Shown here: positions 17,059 to 25,303 of the stretch, piece by piece
Position numbering within the stretch: the stretch's first letter is position 1
Layout of the letters: each line of letters opens with the position of its first letter
From: Mycolicibacterium brisbanense
GTDB lineage: Bacteria; Actinomycetota; Actinomycetes; Mycobacteriales; Mycobacteriaceae
DNA length: 64,000 bases
Direction: 5' to 3'
NCBI RefSeq assembly: GCF_001570425.1
Contig: NZ_BCSX01000047.1
Span: 1 to 64,000, forward strand
Notes under the pieces: generated by a model
What the model saw: the letters and a program-made list of their open reading frames with translations, nothing else
What the model was told of the DNA's origin: nothing
Database searches by the model: none
Program-made: the position numbers and the translations under genes

Positions 17059-17499
17059 ATGGGACAGGTCAGCGCGGTCAGCACCGTATTGATCAACGCC
17101 GAACCCGCCGCTGTGTTCGCTGCGATCGCCGACTACCAGACGGTGCGGCCGAAGATTCTCTCCTCGAACTACAGCGACTACCAGGTCCTCGAAGGCGGGC
17201 AGGGGGCGGGCACCGTCGCCAGCTGGAAACTGCAGGCGACCAAGTCGCGTGTCCGCGACGTCAAGGCGACGGTCGACGTGGCGGGGCACACCGTCATCGA
17301 GAAGGATGCCAACTCGTCGATGGTGATCAACTGGACCGTCGCGCCTGCCGGAACCGGATCGTCGGTCAACCTCAAGACCACCTGGACCGGTGCCGGTGGC
17401 GTGGGCGGCTTCTTCGAGAAGACTTTCGCGCCGCTGGGTCTGCGCAAGATCCAGGACGAGGTGCTGGCCAACCTCAAGAAGGAAGTGGAAGGCGCCTAG
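17059..17499 (+). CDS. SRPBCC/polyketide-cyclase-fold protein (Rv3718c-like)
   Basis: 146-aa single-domain START/Bet-v1-like protein that would form a hydrophobic ligand cavity. Typical features are the N-terminal strand-helix VSTVLINAEPAAVFAAIADY and the C-terminal long helix ending RKIQDEVLANLKKEVEGA. AAGGAG lies about 10 nt before the ATG. Position between the fatty-acid pair and ami1 matches Rv3718c. A lipid-related ligand is conceivable from the neighbourhood, but no function is established. It converges with ami1 with 8 bp between stops. Confidence 0.8.
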   Translation: MGQVSAVSTVLINAEPAAVFAAIADYQTVRPKILSSNYSDYQVLEGGQGAGTVASWKLQATKSRVRDVKATVDVAGHTVIEKDANSSMVINWTVAPAGTGSSVNLKTTWTGAGGVGGFFEKTFAPLGLRKIQDEVLANLKKEVEGA

Positions 17500-17507
17500 C
17501 GCCCGAC

Positions 17508-18275
17508 CTATCGCGCCGACGCCACCTGCTGCGAGCCGAGGAATCCGGCGATCCCGCGGACGATGGCGTCGGCGTATTTCTGCCTGCCCTCCGGCGATTT
17601 CATCAGCGCGGAGTCGACCGGGTTCTTCATGTTGCCGCACTCGACGAGGATCGACGGGTACTGCGCGAGGTTGAGCCCGGCGATATCGGAGCGCGCATCC
17701 AAGCCGCCCGAGCCGATGTAGGTGGCAGGCGGAATCCCCGAGGCAGAGATCTGATCGCGCATCACCTTCGCGAACTGCACCGCCGGGCCTGCCTGCACGG
17801 CGTTGAGCGGCGGCGACGAGTAGAGCACATGGAAACCGCGGCCGTTGGCGGGCCCACCGTCGGCATGGATGGCGACGATGGCGTTCGGGTGCACGGCGTT
17901 GGCCATCGCGGCGCGGGCGTCGACGCACGGTCCCACCGAGGTGTCGTCGCCGCGCGTCATCGCCGTCCGTACCCCCAGCGCGGTCAGCGCGGCCCGGACC
18001 CGCAACGTGGTGTCCCAGGTGAAGGTGTGCTCGGGGTAACCGTCGTCGGTCGAGGTACCACTGGCCTGGCAATCCTTGGTGCCGCCGCGTCCTGTCGGCA
18101 CTTGCTTGCTGATCGAGGCGTCGTTCGCGCCATTGTGGCCGGGGTCGAGGAAGACGATCATCCCGGCAAGGTTCGCGGGTGCGGCATGGGCTATCGGTGC
18201 GGCGGCGGTCGACACAGCGATGAGCACGCTGCTGGCAACCGCGGTGCCGACACGCAGGCAGGCTGGGACTCGCAC
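17508..18275 (-). CDS. ami1: N-acetylmuramoyl-L-alanine amidase, Ami1/Rv3717-like
   Basis: 255-aa exported zinc amidase (amidase_3) that cleaves the bond between N-acetylmuramic acid and L-alanine during cell separation and wall turnover. A signal peptide spans about residues 1-31 (cleavage near AHAAP). Zinc ligands are His in FLDPGHNG, Glu in YPEHTF and His in AIHADGG; the catalytic Glu is in ILVECGNMKN. The GTG at 18275 fits the signal peptide; extending further upstream adds a stretch that overlaps the promoter side of ybaB. Divergent from ybaB. Confidence 0.9.
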   Translation of the reverse strand: MRVPACLRVGTAVASSVLIAVSTAAAPIAHAAPANLAGMIVFLDPGHNGANDASISKQVPTGRGGTKDCQASGTSTDDGYPEHTFTWDTTLRVRAALTALGVRTAMTRGDDTSVGPCVDARAAMANAVHPNAIVAIHADGGPANGRGFHVLYSSPPLNAVQAGPAVQFAKVMRDQISASGIPPATYIGSGGLDARSDIAGLNLAQYPSILVECGNMKNPVDSALMKSPEGRQKYADAIVRGIAGFLGSQQVASAR

Positions 18276-18388
18276 GGGCGCCACCGTAGCCCGGGCGCCG
18301 TCTAGGCTGGAAGGCCAAACCGCCGCGCTCGAGCGGAGAGAAACCAAGTCGAGACCAAGACGCAACCAACACGGCAAGGGGACCTGTC

Positions 18389-18721
18389 ATGCAACCCGGA
18401 GGCACACCCGACATGTCGGCACTGCTCGCACAGGCACAGCAGGTGCAGCAGCAGCTGATGGAGGCCCAGGAGGCGATGACCAACGCCCAGGTCGAGGGGC
18501 AGGCAGGCGGCGGTCTGGTCAAGGTGACGGTGAAGGGCAGCGGCGAGGTCGTCGCCGTGTCGATCGATCCGAAGGTCATCGATCCGTCCGATCCGGAAAC
18601 CCTGCAAGATCTCATCGTCGGCGCACTGGCCGACGCGTCGGCGCAGGTGCAGGACATGGCGCAGAGCCGCCTCGGCCCGCTGGCCGGCGGCTTGAGCGGC
18701 TTCGGCATCCCGGGTCTGTAG
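18389..18721 (+). CDS. YbaB/EbfC-family nucleoid-associated protein
   Basis: 110 aa with the family's heptad helix (LLAQAQQVQQQLMEAQEAMT), a central beta region GLVKVTVKGSGEVVAVSIDP, and the C-terminal helix EDLxxDL-like DLIVGALADASAQVQ. YbaB proteins bind DNA as dimers and are nearly always encoded just upstream of recR, as here (10-bp gap). Possible starts are the ATG at 18389 and an internal ATG eight codons on; the first is used because a PGGTPDM prefix is common in mycobacterial homologues. Confidence 0.92.
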   Translation: MQPGGTPDMSALLAQAQQVQQQLMEAQEAMTNAQVEGQAGGGLVKVTVKGSGEVVAVSIDPKVIDPSDPETLQDLIVGALADASAQVQDMAQSRLGPLAGGLSGFGIPGL

Positions 18722-18731
18722 GTGTTCCCGA

Positions 18732-19343
18732 GTGTTTGAGGGTCCGGTTCAGGATCTGATCGACGAGCTGGGCAAACTGCCCGGCATCGGGCCCAAGAGC
18801 GCCCAGCGGATCGCGTTTCACCTGCTGAGCGTCGAGCCGCCCGACATCGACCGGCTGACGGCCGTGCTCGGCCGCATCCGCGACGGAGTCACGTTCTGCG
18901 AGGTGTGCGGCAATGTGTCCGACGCGCAGCGCTGCCGGATCTGCAGCGACCCCCGTCGCGACGCGTCGCTGGTGTGCGTCGTCGAGGAGCCCAAGGATGT
19001 GCAGGCGGTCGAGCGCACCCGCGAGTTCCGGGGCCGCTACCACGTGCTCGGCGGCGCGCTGGACCCGTTGTCGGGTGTCGGACCCGATCAGCTGCGCATC
19101 CGTGAGCTGCTGAACCGGATCGGGGAACGCGTCGACGGGGTCGACGTGGCCGAAGTGATCATCGCCACCGATCCGAACACCGAGGGGGAGGCCACCGCCA
19201 CCTACCTGGTGCGGATGCTGCGCGACATCCCGGGGCTGACCGTGACGCGTATCGCCTCGGGTCTACCGATGGGCGGCGATCTCGAATTCGCCGACGAGCT
19301 CACCCTCGGCCGCGCTTTGGCCGGCCGCCGCGCAATGGCTTGA
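18732..19343 (+). CDS. recR: Recombination protein RecR
   Basis: 203 aa, the usual family length. Domains in order: helix-hairpin-helix DNA-binding region (KLPGIGPKSAQRIAFHLL, about 14-31), the C4 zinc finger (CEVCGNVSDAQRCRIC, about 57-72), the Toprim domain (VVEEPKDVQAVERT to IIATDPNTEGEAT), and the C-terminal Walker-B-like segment. It works with RecO/RecF to load RecA at gaps. Start GTG at 18732. A strong hairpin begins 8 bp after its stop and probably terminates the ybaB-recR transcript. Confidence 0.95.
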   Translation: MFEGPVQDLIDELGKLPGIGPKSAQRIAFHLLSVEPPDIDRLTAVLGRIRDGVTFCEVCGNVSDAQRCRICSDPRRDASLVCVVEEPKDVQAVERTREFRGRYHVLGGALDPLSGVGPDQLRIRELLNRIGERVDGVDVAEVIIATDPNTEGEATATYLVRMLRDIPGLTVTRIASGLPMGGDLEFADELTLGRALAGRRAMA

Positions 19344-19350
19344 TTCAATT

Positions 19351-19415
19351 CCGCCGAAACGGCATTCCAGCAGGGAAAGTGCGAGTAGAGGCCTGCTGGA
19401 ATGCCGTTTCGGCGG
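19351..19415 (+). repeat. Long perfect hairpin, copy 1 (upstream of the Rv3714c-like gene)
   Basis: Two 24-nt arms (19351-19374 and 19392-19415) are perfect reverse complements around a 17-nt loop reading GAAAGTGCGAGTAGAGG. It lies between the recR stop and the next gene. Copy 2 at 20298-20361 has nearly the same sequence in the same orientation, including the loop, so this is a repeat family member rather than a chance terminator. Confidence 0.9.
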
Positions 19416-19446
19416 GGTTGTCGGACCTCGTGGCCAGTATCTGTCC

Positions 19447-20334
19447 ATGGGGGAGTTGCTAATTGGAACCGAAGCGATCGCCGGCGGCGTCGTCACACGA
19501 CATGAACTGCAGCGGTGGTACCGGCCGATCTTCCGGAACGTCCATGCGCCGAAGAATCGAGTCTTGTCGTTACGGGATCGGACGGTCGGTGCCTGGCTGT
19601 GGAGCCACCGCGAAGGCATCGTGACGGGCGTGGCGGCTTCGGCGCTGCACGGCGCGGAATGGGTCGACGACGACATCACGATCGAGTTGCTCTGGGATTA
19701 CATCCGCTCGCCACACGGCATCGTCGTCCGGCACGAACGGATTGCCGACGAAGAAATCACCTGTATCGAAGGGCTACCCGTGGCGACGCCGGCGCGCGCG
19801 GCATTCGATCTCGGCCGGTTTCTACCGCGCAGGAAAGCCATCGAGCGATTGGACGCGCTGATGCGCGCACGCCCGTTCTCTGACGAGGACGTGCACATGC
19901 TGGCCAAACGTTATCGAGGCACGCGCGGCGTGGCCAGGCTCAAGGCCGTGCTGCCGTTGGTGGACGGCGGGGCGGCGTCACCTCCGGAGTCCCGCCTGCG
20001 ATTGCTCTACATCGACGCCGGGCTACCCAGGCCGAGCACCCAGATCACGATCGTTGACGAGTGGGGCCGACTGGTCCGAACCGTCGACATGGGTTGGGAA
20101 GATTACAAGGTCGCGTCGGAGTATGACGGCGGTCAGCATCAAACCGACCGCGCACAGTACGTCAAGGATTTGCGGGTGCTGCCCAAGCTCGCCCAGCTGG
20201 GATGGGACGTCATGCGAGTGATCAAAGAAGATCGCCAAGCCGACGTGGTCCAGCGGGCCTATCAGGCATTGAAGGCGCGCGGATGGAACGGCACCCTCCG
20301 CGAAACGGCATTCCGGCAGCGAAAGTTCGAGTAG
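19447..20334 (+). CDS. Rv3714c-like protein with C-terminal DUF559/Vsr-like nuclease fold
   Basis: 295 aa. The N-terminal half resembles the winged-helix part of AbiEi-type/DUF559 proteins common in actinobacteria (EAIAGGVVTRHELQRWYRPI; VTGVAASALHGAEW). The C-terminal part has the endonuclease-like pattern ESRLRLLYIDAGLPRP...VDMGWEDYKVASEYDGGQH, with D and E-x-D residues in the order expected of a PD-(D/E)XK fold, and a following basic helix. In M. tuberculosis a protein of nearly equal length, Rv3714c, occupies the same place. Function is unknown. The last residues (ETAFRQRKFE) and the stop are encoded inside hairpin copy 2, so the repeat forms the 3' end of the gene. Confidence 0.65.
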   Translation: MGELLIGTEAIAGGVVTRHELQRWYRPIFRNVHAPKNRVLSLRDRTVGAWLWSHREGIVTGVAASALHGAEWVDDDITIELLWDYIRSPHGIVVRHERIADEEITCIEGLPVATPARAAFDLGRFLPRRKAIERLDALMRARPFSDEDVHMLAKRYRGTRGVARLKAVLPLVDGGAASPPESRLRLLYIDAGLPRPSTQITIVDEWGRLVRTVDMGWEDYKVASEYDGGQHQTDRAQYVKDLRVLPKLAQLGWDVMRVIKEDRQADVVQRAYQALKARGWNGTLRETAFRQRKFE

Positions 20335-20361
20335 ACGCCTGCCGGAATGCCGTTTCGGCGG
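20298..20361 (+). repeat. Long hairpin, copy 2 (encodes the end of the Rv3714c-like gene)
   Basis: A perfect 19-bp stem (20301-20319 with 20339-20357), plus three more pairs after a bulge, encloses a loop nearly identical to copy 1. Where copy 1 has an A-T pair in the stem, copy 2 has G-C: a compensatory change. The TAG of the upstream gene lies in the loop at 20332-20334. Confidence 0.9.
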
Positions 20362-20380
20362 GATCTACTAGCGTCGAGTC

Positions 20381-21091
20381 ATGCCCGACCTGCTTGAGCT
20401 GGCGCCCTCGCTGTATCGACTGCGCATACCGGGTGACCGCGCGCATCTGCTCAACTGCTACCTGTGGATCGAGCCCGACGGTGTGACGCTCATCGACACC
20501 GGCTGGCCGGACAGTGCCGCGCTGATCGGTGAGGCGCTCACCGCTCTGGGCCGCTCCCGCGCCGATGTGAAACGTATCGTGCTGACCCACTTTCACGAAG
20601 ACCACTGCGGCTCGGCTGCTGAGATCGTCGGCTGGTCGGACGCGGAAGTGGTTGCCGGCGTTGCCGATTCGCCATACATCCGGGGCGACGAACCCGGACC
20701 GGTGCCGCTGCTGACGGACGGTGAGCGGACGATCCGGCCCGACTTCGACACCTCGCCGCACGGCCCAGCATGCCGGGTGGACCGCGCGGTGCGCGACGGC
20801 GACGTGCTCGACTTCTCCGGCGGCGCCCGCGTCGTCGCCGCGTGCGGGCACACGCCGGGCAGCATCGGGCTGTATCTGCCCGCCGCTGACGCGGTGCTCA
20901 CCGGTGATGCGGTCGCAGAGTTCAACGGACAGGTGATCCTCGGTGTCTTCAACACCGACCGGCGTGCCGCCACCGAGTCTCTGCAAAGACTCGCGGCCAC
21001 AGGCGCGCAGATCGCCGGATTCGGTCACGGGGACGCGGTGCTCACCGGTGCCGCGGCACGTATCGCCGCAGCGGTCGACCCCTTCTCCTGA
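20381..21091 (+). CDS. Metallo-beta-lactamase-fold hydrolase
   Basis: 236 aa with the full MBL metal-binding set: THFHEDHCG (about residues 68-76, the HxHxDH motif), a further His in CGHTPGS, Asp in LTGDAVAE and the C-terminal His in GFGHGD. Such proteins are glyoxalase II-like thioesterases, lactonases or related hydrolases; the substrate cannot be deduced. The gene starts about 20 bp after hairpin copy 2, which may insulate it from the upstream gene. Start ATG at 20381. Confidence 0.88.
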   Translation: MPDLLELAPSLYRLRIPGDRAHLLNCYLWIEPDGVTLIDTGWPDSAALIGEALTALGRSRADVKRIVLTHFHEDHCGSAAEIVGWSDAEVVAGVADSPYIRGDEPGPVPLLTDGERTIRPDFDTSPHGPACRVDRAVRDGDVLDFSGGARVVAACGHTPGSIGLYLPAADAVLTGDAVAEFNGQVILGVFNTDRRAATESLQRLAATGAQIAGFGHGDAVLTGAAARIAAAVDPFS

Positions 21092-21173
21092 TCGTCCGCG
21101 AAATGAGGTAGTCCGCTACGCGTTCCAGCGTGCCGAGCCCGGTCATACCGTCTCAAGTGACAAAGGAGATGTC

Positions 21174-22235
21174 ATGACCATCGCGCAATCTCCTACCAAC
21201 GGTGTTCCCTCGGCTGCCGTTCGGCCACATCAGGATTGCCCGACGGGCACGCTGTGGGAGGGCCTGAAATCCGGTCTGCCGCCGGTATGGTCGCGCACCG
21301 CCCCGTGGCGACAGGCGGTGCAGCGTCGTCGCGTCATGTTGCTCGACGATCTCGCCGGCCTGAACCTCGGCGAGACGCCGTGCCAGGCGGCTGTTCGCGA
21401 CTACCTGGTCAAAGATCTGCTGGAAGACGCCAATCACGCTTCACAGGCCTGGGTCGGCCCGCTGAAGTGGTGGTGGGGCACCGAGATCGAGCGGGCGTGG
21501 TCACGGCTGCGGGAAGTCGACGAGCGCATGGTCGAATTGGTCGACGCGGCTACGCTGCCGGTGTACGCCGCGCGCGCCGCGCAGCGTGGACATGCCTACC
21601 TCGACGCTGCCGACCCGCAGCTTCAGCAACTCGACAAGCTCCGTGAGCAACCGAACCCGGACGAAGCGCAGTTGCGTTCAGCCACGGCCGAGGTGTTGCG
21701 GGCAGCGCATGCCAAAGCCGATCACGCCAACCGGGAAGCGCGTTATCTGCGCAACCGGCTGCTGATCGCCACAATCTTCTGCATCGTGTTCGCCGGCGCG
21801 ACCCTGGTGACCCAGGGACTGGTGCAGTCGGTGAATTTCGTTGACAAAAGCGCTGATTGGCACGCAGCCGGCTGGATATGCCTCGGTGTCGTGATGTTGT
21901 TCGGAGCGATCGGGGCGCTGTTCACCGCCATCCCGGCCGTATCGAAGATCCCGACCAATTTCGGCCCGTTCAACCTGCCGCTGCAGCAAGGATTGCTCAA
22001 GATTGCGTTCGGGCCATTGGTCGCGGTGGTCGGACTCGCGTTGCTGGGCAACGGAGTCGGTCCGATGAAACCTCCGCAGACCGTGCCGGATCTGTTGTTG
22101 ATGGCGGTGATCTTCGGTGCCGGCCAGCACGCGGTCACCCGCTACGTCGACAAGCGCGCCGGGCAGATCCTGACCGCGGCCGCGCCGACGCCCGCTGCGC
22201 ACAACACCGGCCGCAACAGTGCGTCGACCGGCTGA
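21174..22235 (+). CDS. Membrane protein of unknown function with soluble helical N-terminal domain
   Basis: 353 aa. About 195 N-terminal residues are helical and charged, with the Trp-rich segment ASQAWVGPLKWWWGTEIERA. Four hydrophobic segments follow (about 203-225, 235-258, 278-300 and 308-325) and a short Ala/Thr tail. The ATG at 21174 is chosen because AAAGGAG lies directly upstream. I do not recognise a named family; the N-terminal domain could be a sensor or a scaffold. It stands alone between the MBL gene and the convergent catabolic cluster. Confidence 0.75.
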   Translation: MTIAQSPTNGVPSAAVRPHQDCPTGTLWEGLKSGLPPVWSRTAPWRQAVQRRRVMLLDDLAGLNLGETPCQAAVRDYLVKDLLEDANHASQAWVGPLKWWWGTEIERAWSRLREVDERMVELVDAATLPVYAARAAQRGHAYLDAADPQLQQLDKLREQPNPDEAQLRSATAEVLRAAHAKADHANREARYLRNRLLIATIFCIVFAGATLVTQGLVQSVNFVDKSADWHAAGWICLGVVMLFGAIGALFTAIPAVSKIPTNFGPFNLPLQQGLLKIAFGPLVAVVGLALLGNGVGPMKPPQTVPDLLLMAVIFGAGQHAVTRYVDKRAGQILTAAAPTPAAHNTGRNSASTG

Positions 22236-22240
22236 AGAAC

Positions 22241-22564
22241 TCAGGACGCCAGACCGGGCGCCAGTTCGTCCAGCATGAGATCGGCGACCGGGCTGCCACC
22301 GAGAGGCTTGAGCACCACTGCGTCGGCGATGCCGAGCCGTTGCACGTCGGCAATCAGGCCGGCCAGCCCGCGCGGGGTGCCGACGTACCGCAGCGCGCTG
22401 CCTGCAGGCACGTCACCGAGCGCCTCGAACGCCGCTCGAGCATCACGATCGATCAGCACCTCGATGTCGAGCAGCACGGGCCGCTCAGGGGCAGCGGCGC
22501 GCTGGCTGGCGGCGCGCCGCTGGGCGTCCTGCAGATCGACGGCGTGAATGCGCACACCATTCAT
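22241..22564 (-). CDS. Small hypothetical protein, last gene of the N-heterocycle-type cluster
   Basis: 107 aa. The C-terminal half (VGTPRGLAGLIADVQRLGIADAVVLKPLGG) resembles the last helix-strand region of luciferase-like monooxygenases (typically G-T-P-...-L..L...G.D...L). It is therefore either a truncated LLM-barrel relative or an accessory protein. It lies 12 bp after the LLM gene on the same strand and is probably co-transcribed. The start ATG at 22564 is supported by GGAG shortly upstream. No function is claimed. Confidence 0.6.
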   Translation of the reverse strand: MNGVRIHAVDLQDAQRRAASQRAAAPERPVLLDIEVLIDRDARAAFEALGDVPAGSALRYVGTPRGLAGLIADVQRLGIADAVVLKPLGGSPVADLMLDELAPGLAS

Positions 22565-22576
22565 GACTGGGGCTCC

Positions 22577-23620
22577 TTACTGGAATGCCGGTACGACCTC
22601 TTTGATGAACAGTTCGAGGCTCTTGCGCTTTTCGTCGTGCGGCAGGCTGTTGTCGCACCAGAAGCTGAACTCGTCGATGCCGAGCTCTTGGTAGAACCGC
22701 AGCCGTTCGATGACCTCGTCGGGCGTGCCGATCATCGCGGTGCGGTGCAGGGACTCCAATTCGAACTCGGGACGCTGCGCGAACTTCGATTCGGGGCTGG
22801 GCTCGAGGAACCCGTTGACCGGCGTCGTCTTATTACCGAACCACGCGTCGAACGTGCGGTAGAACTTCGAGATCGCCGCGGCGGCCGGGCGCCAGCCGTC
22901 GGGATCCTCGGCGGCATGAACATGAGTGTGGCGCAACACCATGATCTGCGGGCGGGCCACCTCGGGGTGGTTGCCGACCGCGGTGTCGAACTTGCGCTTG
23001 AGGTCGACGACCTCTTCGTCGCCCTTCATCAGCGGGGTCACCATCACGTTGCAGCCTTGGGCCACTGCGAAGTCGTGCGAATCGGGGTCGCGCGCCGCGA
23101 TCCACATCGGTGGCATCGGCTGCTGCACGGGCTTGGGCACGCTCGTCGATGTCGGGAACTGCCAGATCTCGCCGTCGTGCGCATAGTCGCCCTGCCACAG
23201 CCTGCGCACCGCGGGCACCAGTTCGCGCAGGTGCTTGCCGCCCTCGGTGGCGGACAGCCCGGGCATCATGCGGTCGAACTCGATCTGGTAGGCGCCGCGG
23301 GCAAGGCCAACTTCCATGCGGCCGTTGCTGATCACGTCGAGCAGCGCGCATTCACCCGCAGCCCGAATGGGGTTCCAGAACGGCGCGATGATGGTGCCCG
23401 CGCCCAGCCGGATCGTCGAGGTCTGCCCGGCCAGGTAGGCCAGCAGCGGCATCGGGCTGGGCGAGATCGTGTACTCCATGGCGTGGTGTTCCCCGATCCA
23501 CACCGTGGAAAAGCCGCCGGCCTCGGCCATCAGGGACAGCTCGGCGAGGTTCTCGAAAAGCTGCCGATGGCTGACCGAGGAATCCCACCGTTCCATGTGG
23601 ACGAACAACGAAAACCTCAT
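22577..23620 (-). CDS. LLM-class flavin-dependent monooxygenase (bacterial luciferase-like)
   Basis: 347-aa TIM-barrel enzyme using reduced flavin and O2. Hallmarks are GGFSTVWIGEHHAMEY near the N-terminus, LGAGTIIAPFWNPIRAAGEC, the typical SNGRMEVGLARGAYQIEF, and IGTPDEVIERLRFYQELG. A flavin-reductase gene in the divergent half of the cluster would supply FMNH2. It resembles RutA-type ring-opening oxygenases in class, but not closely enough to name a substrate. Start codon overlaps the tautomerase stop (ATGA), giving coupled translation. Confidence 0.88.
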   Translation of the reverse strand: MRFSLFVHMERWDSSVSHRQLFENLAELSLMAEAGGFSTVWIGEHHAMEYTISPSPMPLLAYLAGQTSTIRLGAGTIIAPFWNPIRAAGECALLDVISNGRMEVGLARGAYQIEFDRMMPGLSATEGGKHLRELVPAVRRLWQGDYAHDGEIWQFPTSTSVPKPVQQPMPPMWIAARDPDSHDFAVAQGCNVMVTPLMKGDEEVVDLKRKFDTAVGNHPEVARPQIMVLRHTHVHAAEDPDGWRPAAAAISKFYRTFDAWFGNKTTPVNGFLEPSPESKFAQRPEFELESLHRTAMIGTPDEVIERLRFYQELGIDEFSFWCDNSLPHDEKRKSLELFIKEVVPAFQ

Positions 23621-23814
23621 GATTGCTCCTTCATCTCAGCGATGGTGAGATCGCCTGTTGCCCAATGAGTCCGGGGAACTTCGCGGACGATGACCCGGAT
23701 GTGCTCGGGTTGGGTGTCCACGGTCCGCAGCACGGCCTCGTGCACCTCGTGCATCATGGCGCGGATCTGCTCGGCCGAACGGCCTTGCGCGATGGTGACT
23801 TCGACGAGTGGCAT
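23617..23814 (-). CDS. 4-oxalocrotonate tautomerase family protein
   Basis: 65 aa, typical for the family. Pro2 (Pro1 after Met removal) is the catalytic base, in MPLVEVTI. Arg residues suited to carboxylate binding follow (GRSAEQIRAM; IRVIVREVP). It would tautomerise an enol/keto acid released by ring cleavage. It lies one base after the aldehyde dehydrogenase stop and overlaps the monooxygenase start, so it is an integral part of the pathway operon. Confidence 0.88.
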   Translation of the reverse strand: MPLVEVTIAQGRSAEQIRAMMHEVHEAVLRTVDTQPEHIRVIVREVPRTHWATGDLTIAEMKEQS

Positions 23815-23815
23815 G

Positions 23816-25303
23816 TCAGCTCCGCATCACGAACGGGTCGGGCACCGGACCCTCGTCGGTGTTGATCCACACGCTCTTGAGCCGGGTGTATTCCTTCACG
23901 GTCTCGGTGCCGTGCTCGACGCCGACCCCGCTGCTCTTGAAACCCTGCCGCGGTGACATGGGAGACATGGCCCGGTAGGTGTTGACCCAGACGGTGCCGG
24001 CATCGAGACGTGCGGCCATCCGGTGCGCTCGCGAGAGATTGGCTGTCCACACCCCTGCGGCCAGGCCGTACTCGGTGTCGTTGGCCAGTTGCACGACCTC
24101 GTCCTCGGAATCGAACGGCATGATCGCGGCGACCGGGCCGAAGATCTCCTCGCGCACCACCCGCATCTGGTTCGTGACGTCAACCAAAACTGTTGGCTCG
24201 TAGAAGAACCCGCCGAGACCGCCGTCGGTGGCGCGCCCGCCGGTGAGCACCCGGGCTCCTTCGGAGCGGCCAAGGTCGACATAGGACGCGACCTTGTCGC
24301 GCTGGTCCTCGAACGCCAGCGGCCCGAGCTCGGTGTCGTCATCGAGCGGATTGCCCATCCGGATGCTGCGGGCTCGTTCGGCGACGCGCTCGAGCAACTC
24401 GTCGTAGATCGCGCGCTGTGCGAACACCCGACTGCCCGCGATGCACGTCTGCCCGGCGGCGGCGAAGATTCCTGCCACCACGCCGGTCGCCGCATTGGCG
24501 ACGTTGGCGTCATCGAACACGATGTTGGGGGACTTGCCGCCGAGTTCCAGCGTCGACCCGATGAACCGGCCCGCCGCCGCGGACGCGATCCGCGACCCGG
24601 TCGCGGTGCTACCCGTGAACGAGATCTTCGCCAGCCCAGGGTGATCCACCAGCGCCTGGCCGGCCTCTGCACCGAATCCGGTGACGACGTTGACCGCGCC
24701 GGGCGGGAAGCCCGCCTCGATCACCAGCTCGGCCAGTTTCAGCACGGTCGCCGACGTGTATTCGGACGGCTTGATCACCACGGTGTTGCCCGCGCACAAC
24801 GCGGGGGCCAGCTTGCTCGTGGTCAGGGTCAGCGGCGAGTTCCACGGCGTGATCGCGCCGACCACGCCGAGCGGCTCCCGCATGGTGTAGTTGAGCACCT
24901 GGCGGTTCGAGGTCGGGATGACATCGCCGTGGATCTTGTCAGCCAAACCCGCGTAGTAGTAGTAATACTCGGGCAGCGTGGCGAGCTGGCCACGCATCTC
25001 GCGTAGCAGCTTGCCGTTGTCGAGGGATTCCGAGCGGGCCAGTTCCTCGGCGTGTTCGGCGACGAGATCCCCGAGGCGGCGCAGCAGATGACCACGCTTC
25101 GTTTGACTCAGATCGCGCCACCGCGGATCGTGAAATGCCTCGGTCGCCGATGCGACAGCCGCGTCGATGTCGGCGACAGTCCCGCGGGCCGCCTGGTACA
25201 GCACTTCGCGGGTGGCGGGGTTGGTGCTCTCGAAGTATTCGCCCGACGCCGGGGCAGTGGGCTTTCCGCCGATGAAGTGCTGCAGTTGCGGGGTTTCAGA
25301 CAT
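23816..25303 (-). CDS. Aldehyde dehydrogenase (NAD(P)-dependent)
   Basis: 495 aa, normal ALDH length. Features are the cofactor region TPWNSPLTLTTSKLAPALCAGNTVVIKPSEYT, GSTATGSRIA, catalytic Glu in LELGGKSPNIVF, catalytic Cys in GQTCIAGSR, and EEIFGPVAAIMPFDSEDE. It would oxidise a semialdehyde to the acid. It is placed in the middle of the minus-strand operon. The ATG at 25303 overlaps the end of the hydrolase gene by 8 nt. Resemblance to hydroxymuconic-semialdehyde-type ALDHs fits the adjacent tautomerase. Confidence 0.92.
   Translation of the reverse strand: MSETPQLQHFIGGKPTAPASGEYFESTNPATREVLYQAARGTVADIDAAVASATEAFHDPRWRDLSQTKRGHLLRRLGDLVAEHAEELARSESLDNGKLLREMRGQLATLPEYYYYYAGLADKIHGDVIPTSNRQVLNYTMREPLGVVGAITPWNSPLTLTTSKLAPALCAGNTVVIKPSEYTSATVLKLAELVIEAGFPPGAVNVVTGFGAEAGQALVDHPGLAKISFTGSTATGSRIASAAAGRFIGSTLELGGKSPNIVFDDANVANAATGVVAGIFAAAGQTCIAGSRVFAQRAIYDELLERVAERARSIRMGNPLDDDTELGPLAFEDQRDKVASYVDLGRSEGARVLTGGRATDGGLGGFFYEPTVLVDVTNQMRVVREEIFGPVAAIMPFDSEDEVVQLANDTEYGLAAGVWTANLSRAHRMAARLDAGTVWVNTYRAMSPMSPRQGFKSSGVGVEHGTETVKEYTRLKSVWINTDEGPVPDPFVMRS

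Noticed and set aside
16170..18305. Long plus-strand open frame (over 700 codons) across the FAD-oxidoreductase, SRPBCC and ami1 genes
   Set aside because: It is a high-GC shadow frame. The genes beneath it have recognisable motifs and proper starts, while this frame gives low-complexity Arg/Gly/Val sequence with no domain.
22241..22564. Pseudogene fragment of the adjacent LLM monooxygenase
   Set aside because: The frame is intact with a plausible start and the adjacent LLM gene is full length, so a small accessory gene is as likely as a remnant.
21857..23668. Long plus-strand open frame opposite the LLM and small hypothetical genes
   Set aside because: Shadow of the LLM monooxygenase; no domain and no ribosome-binding site.
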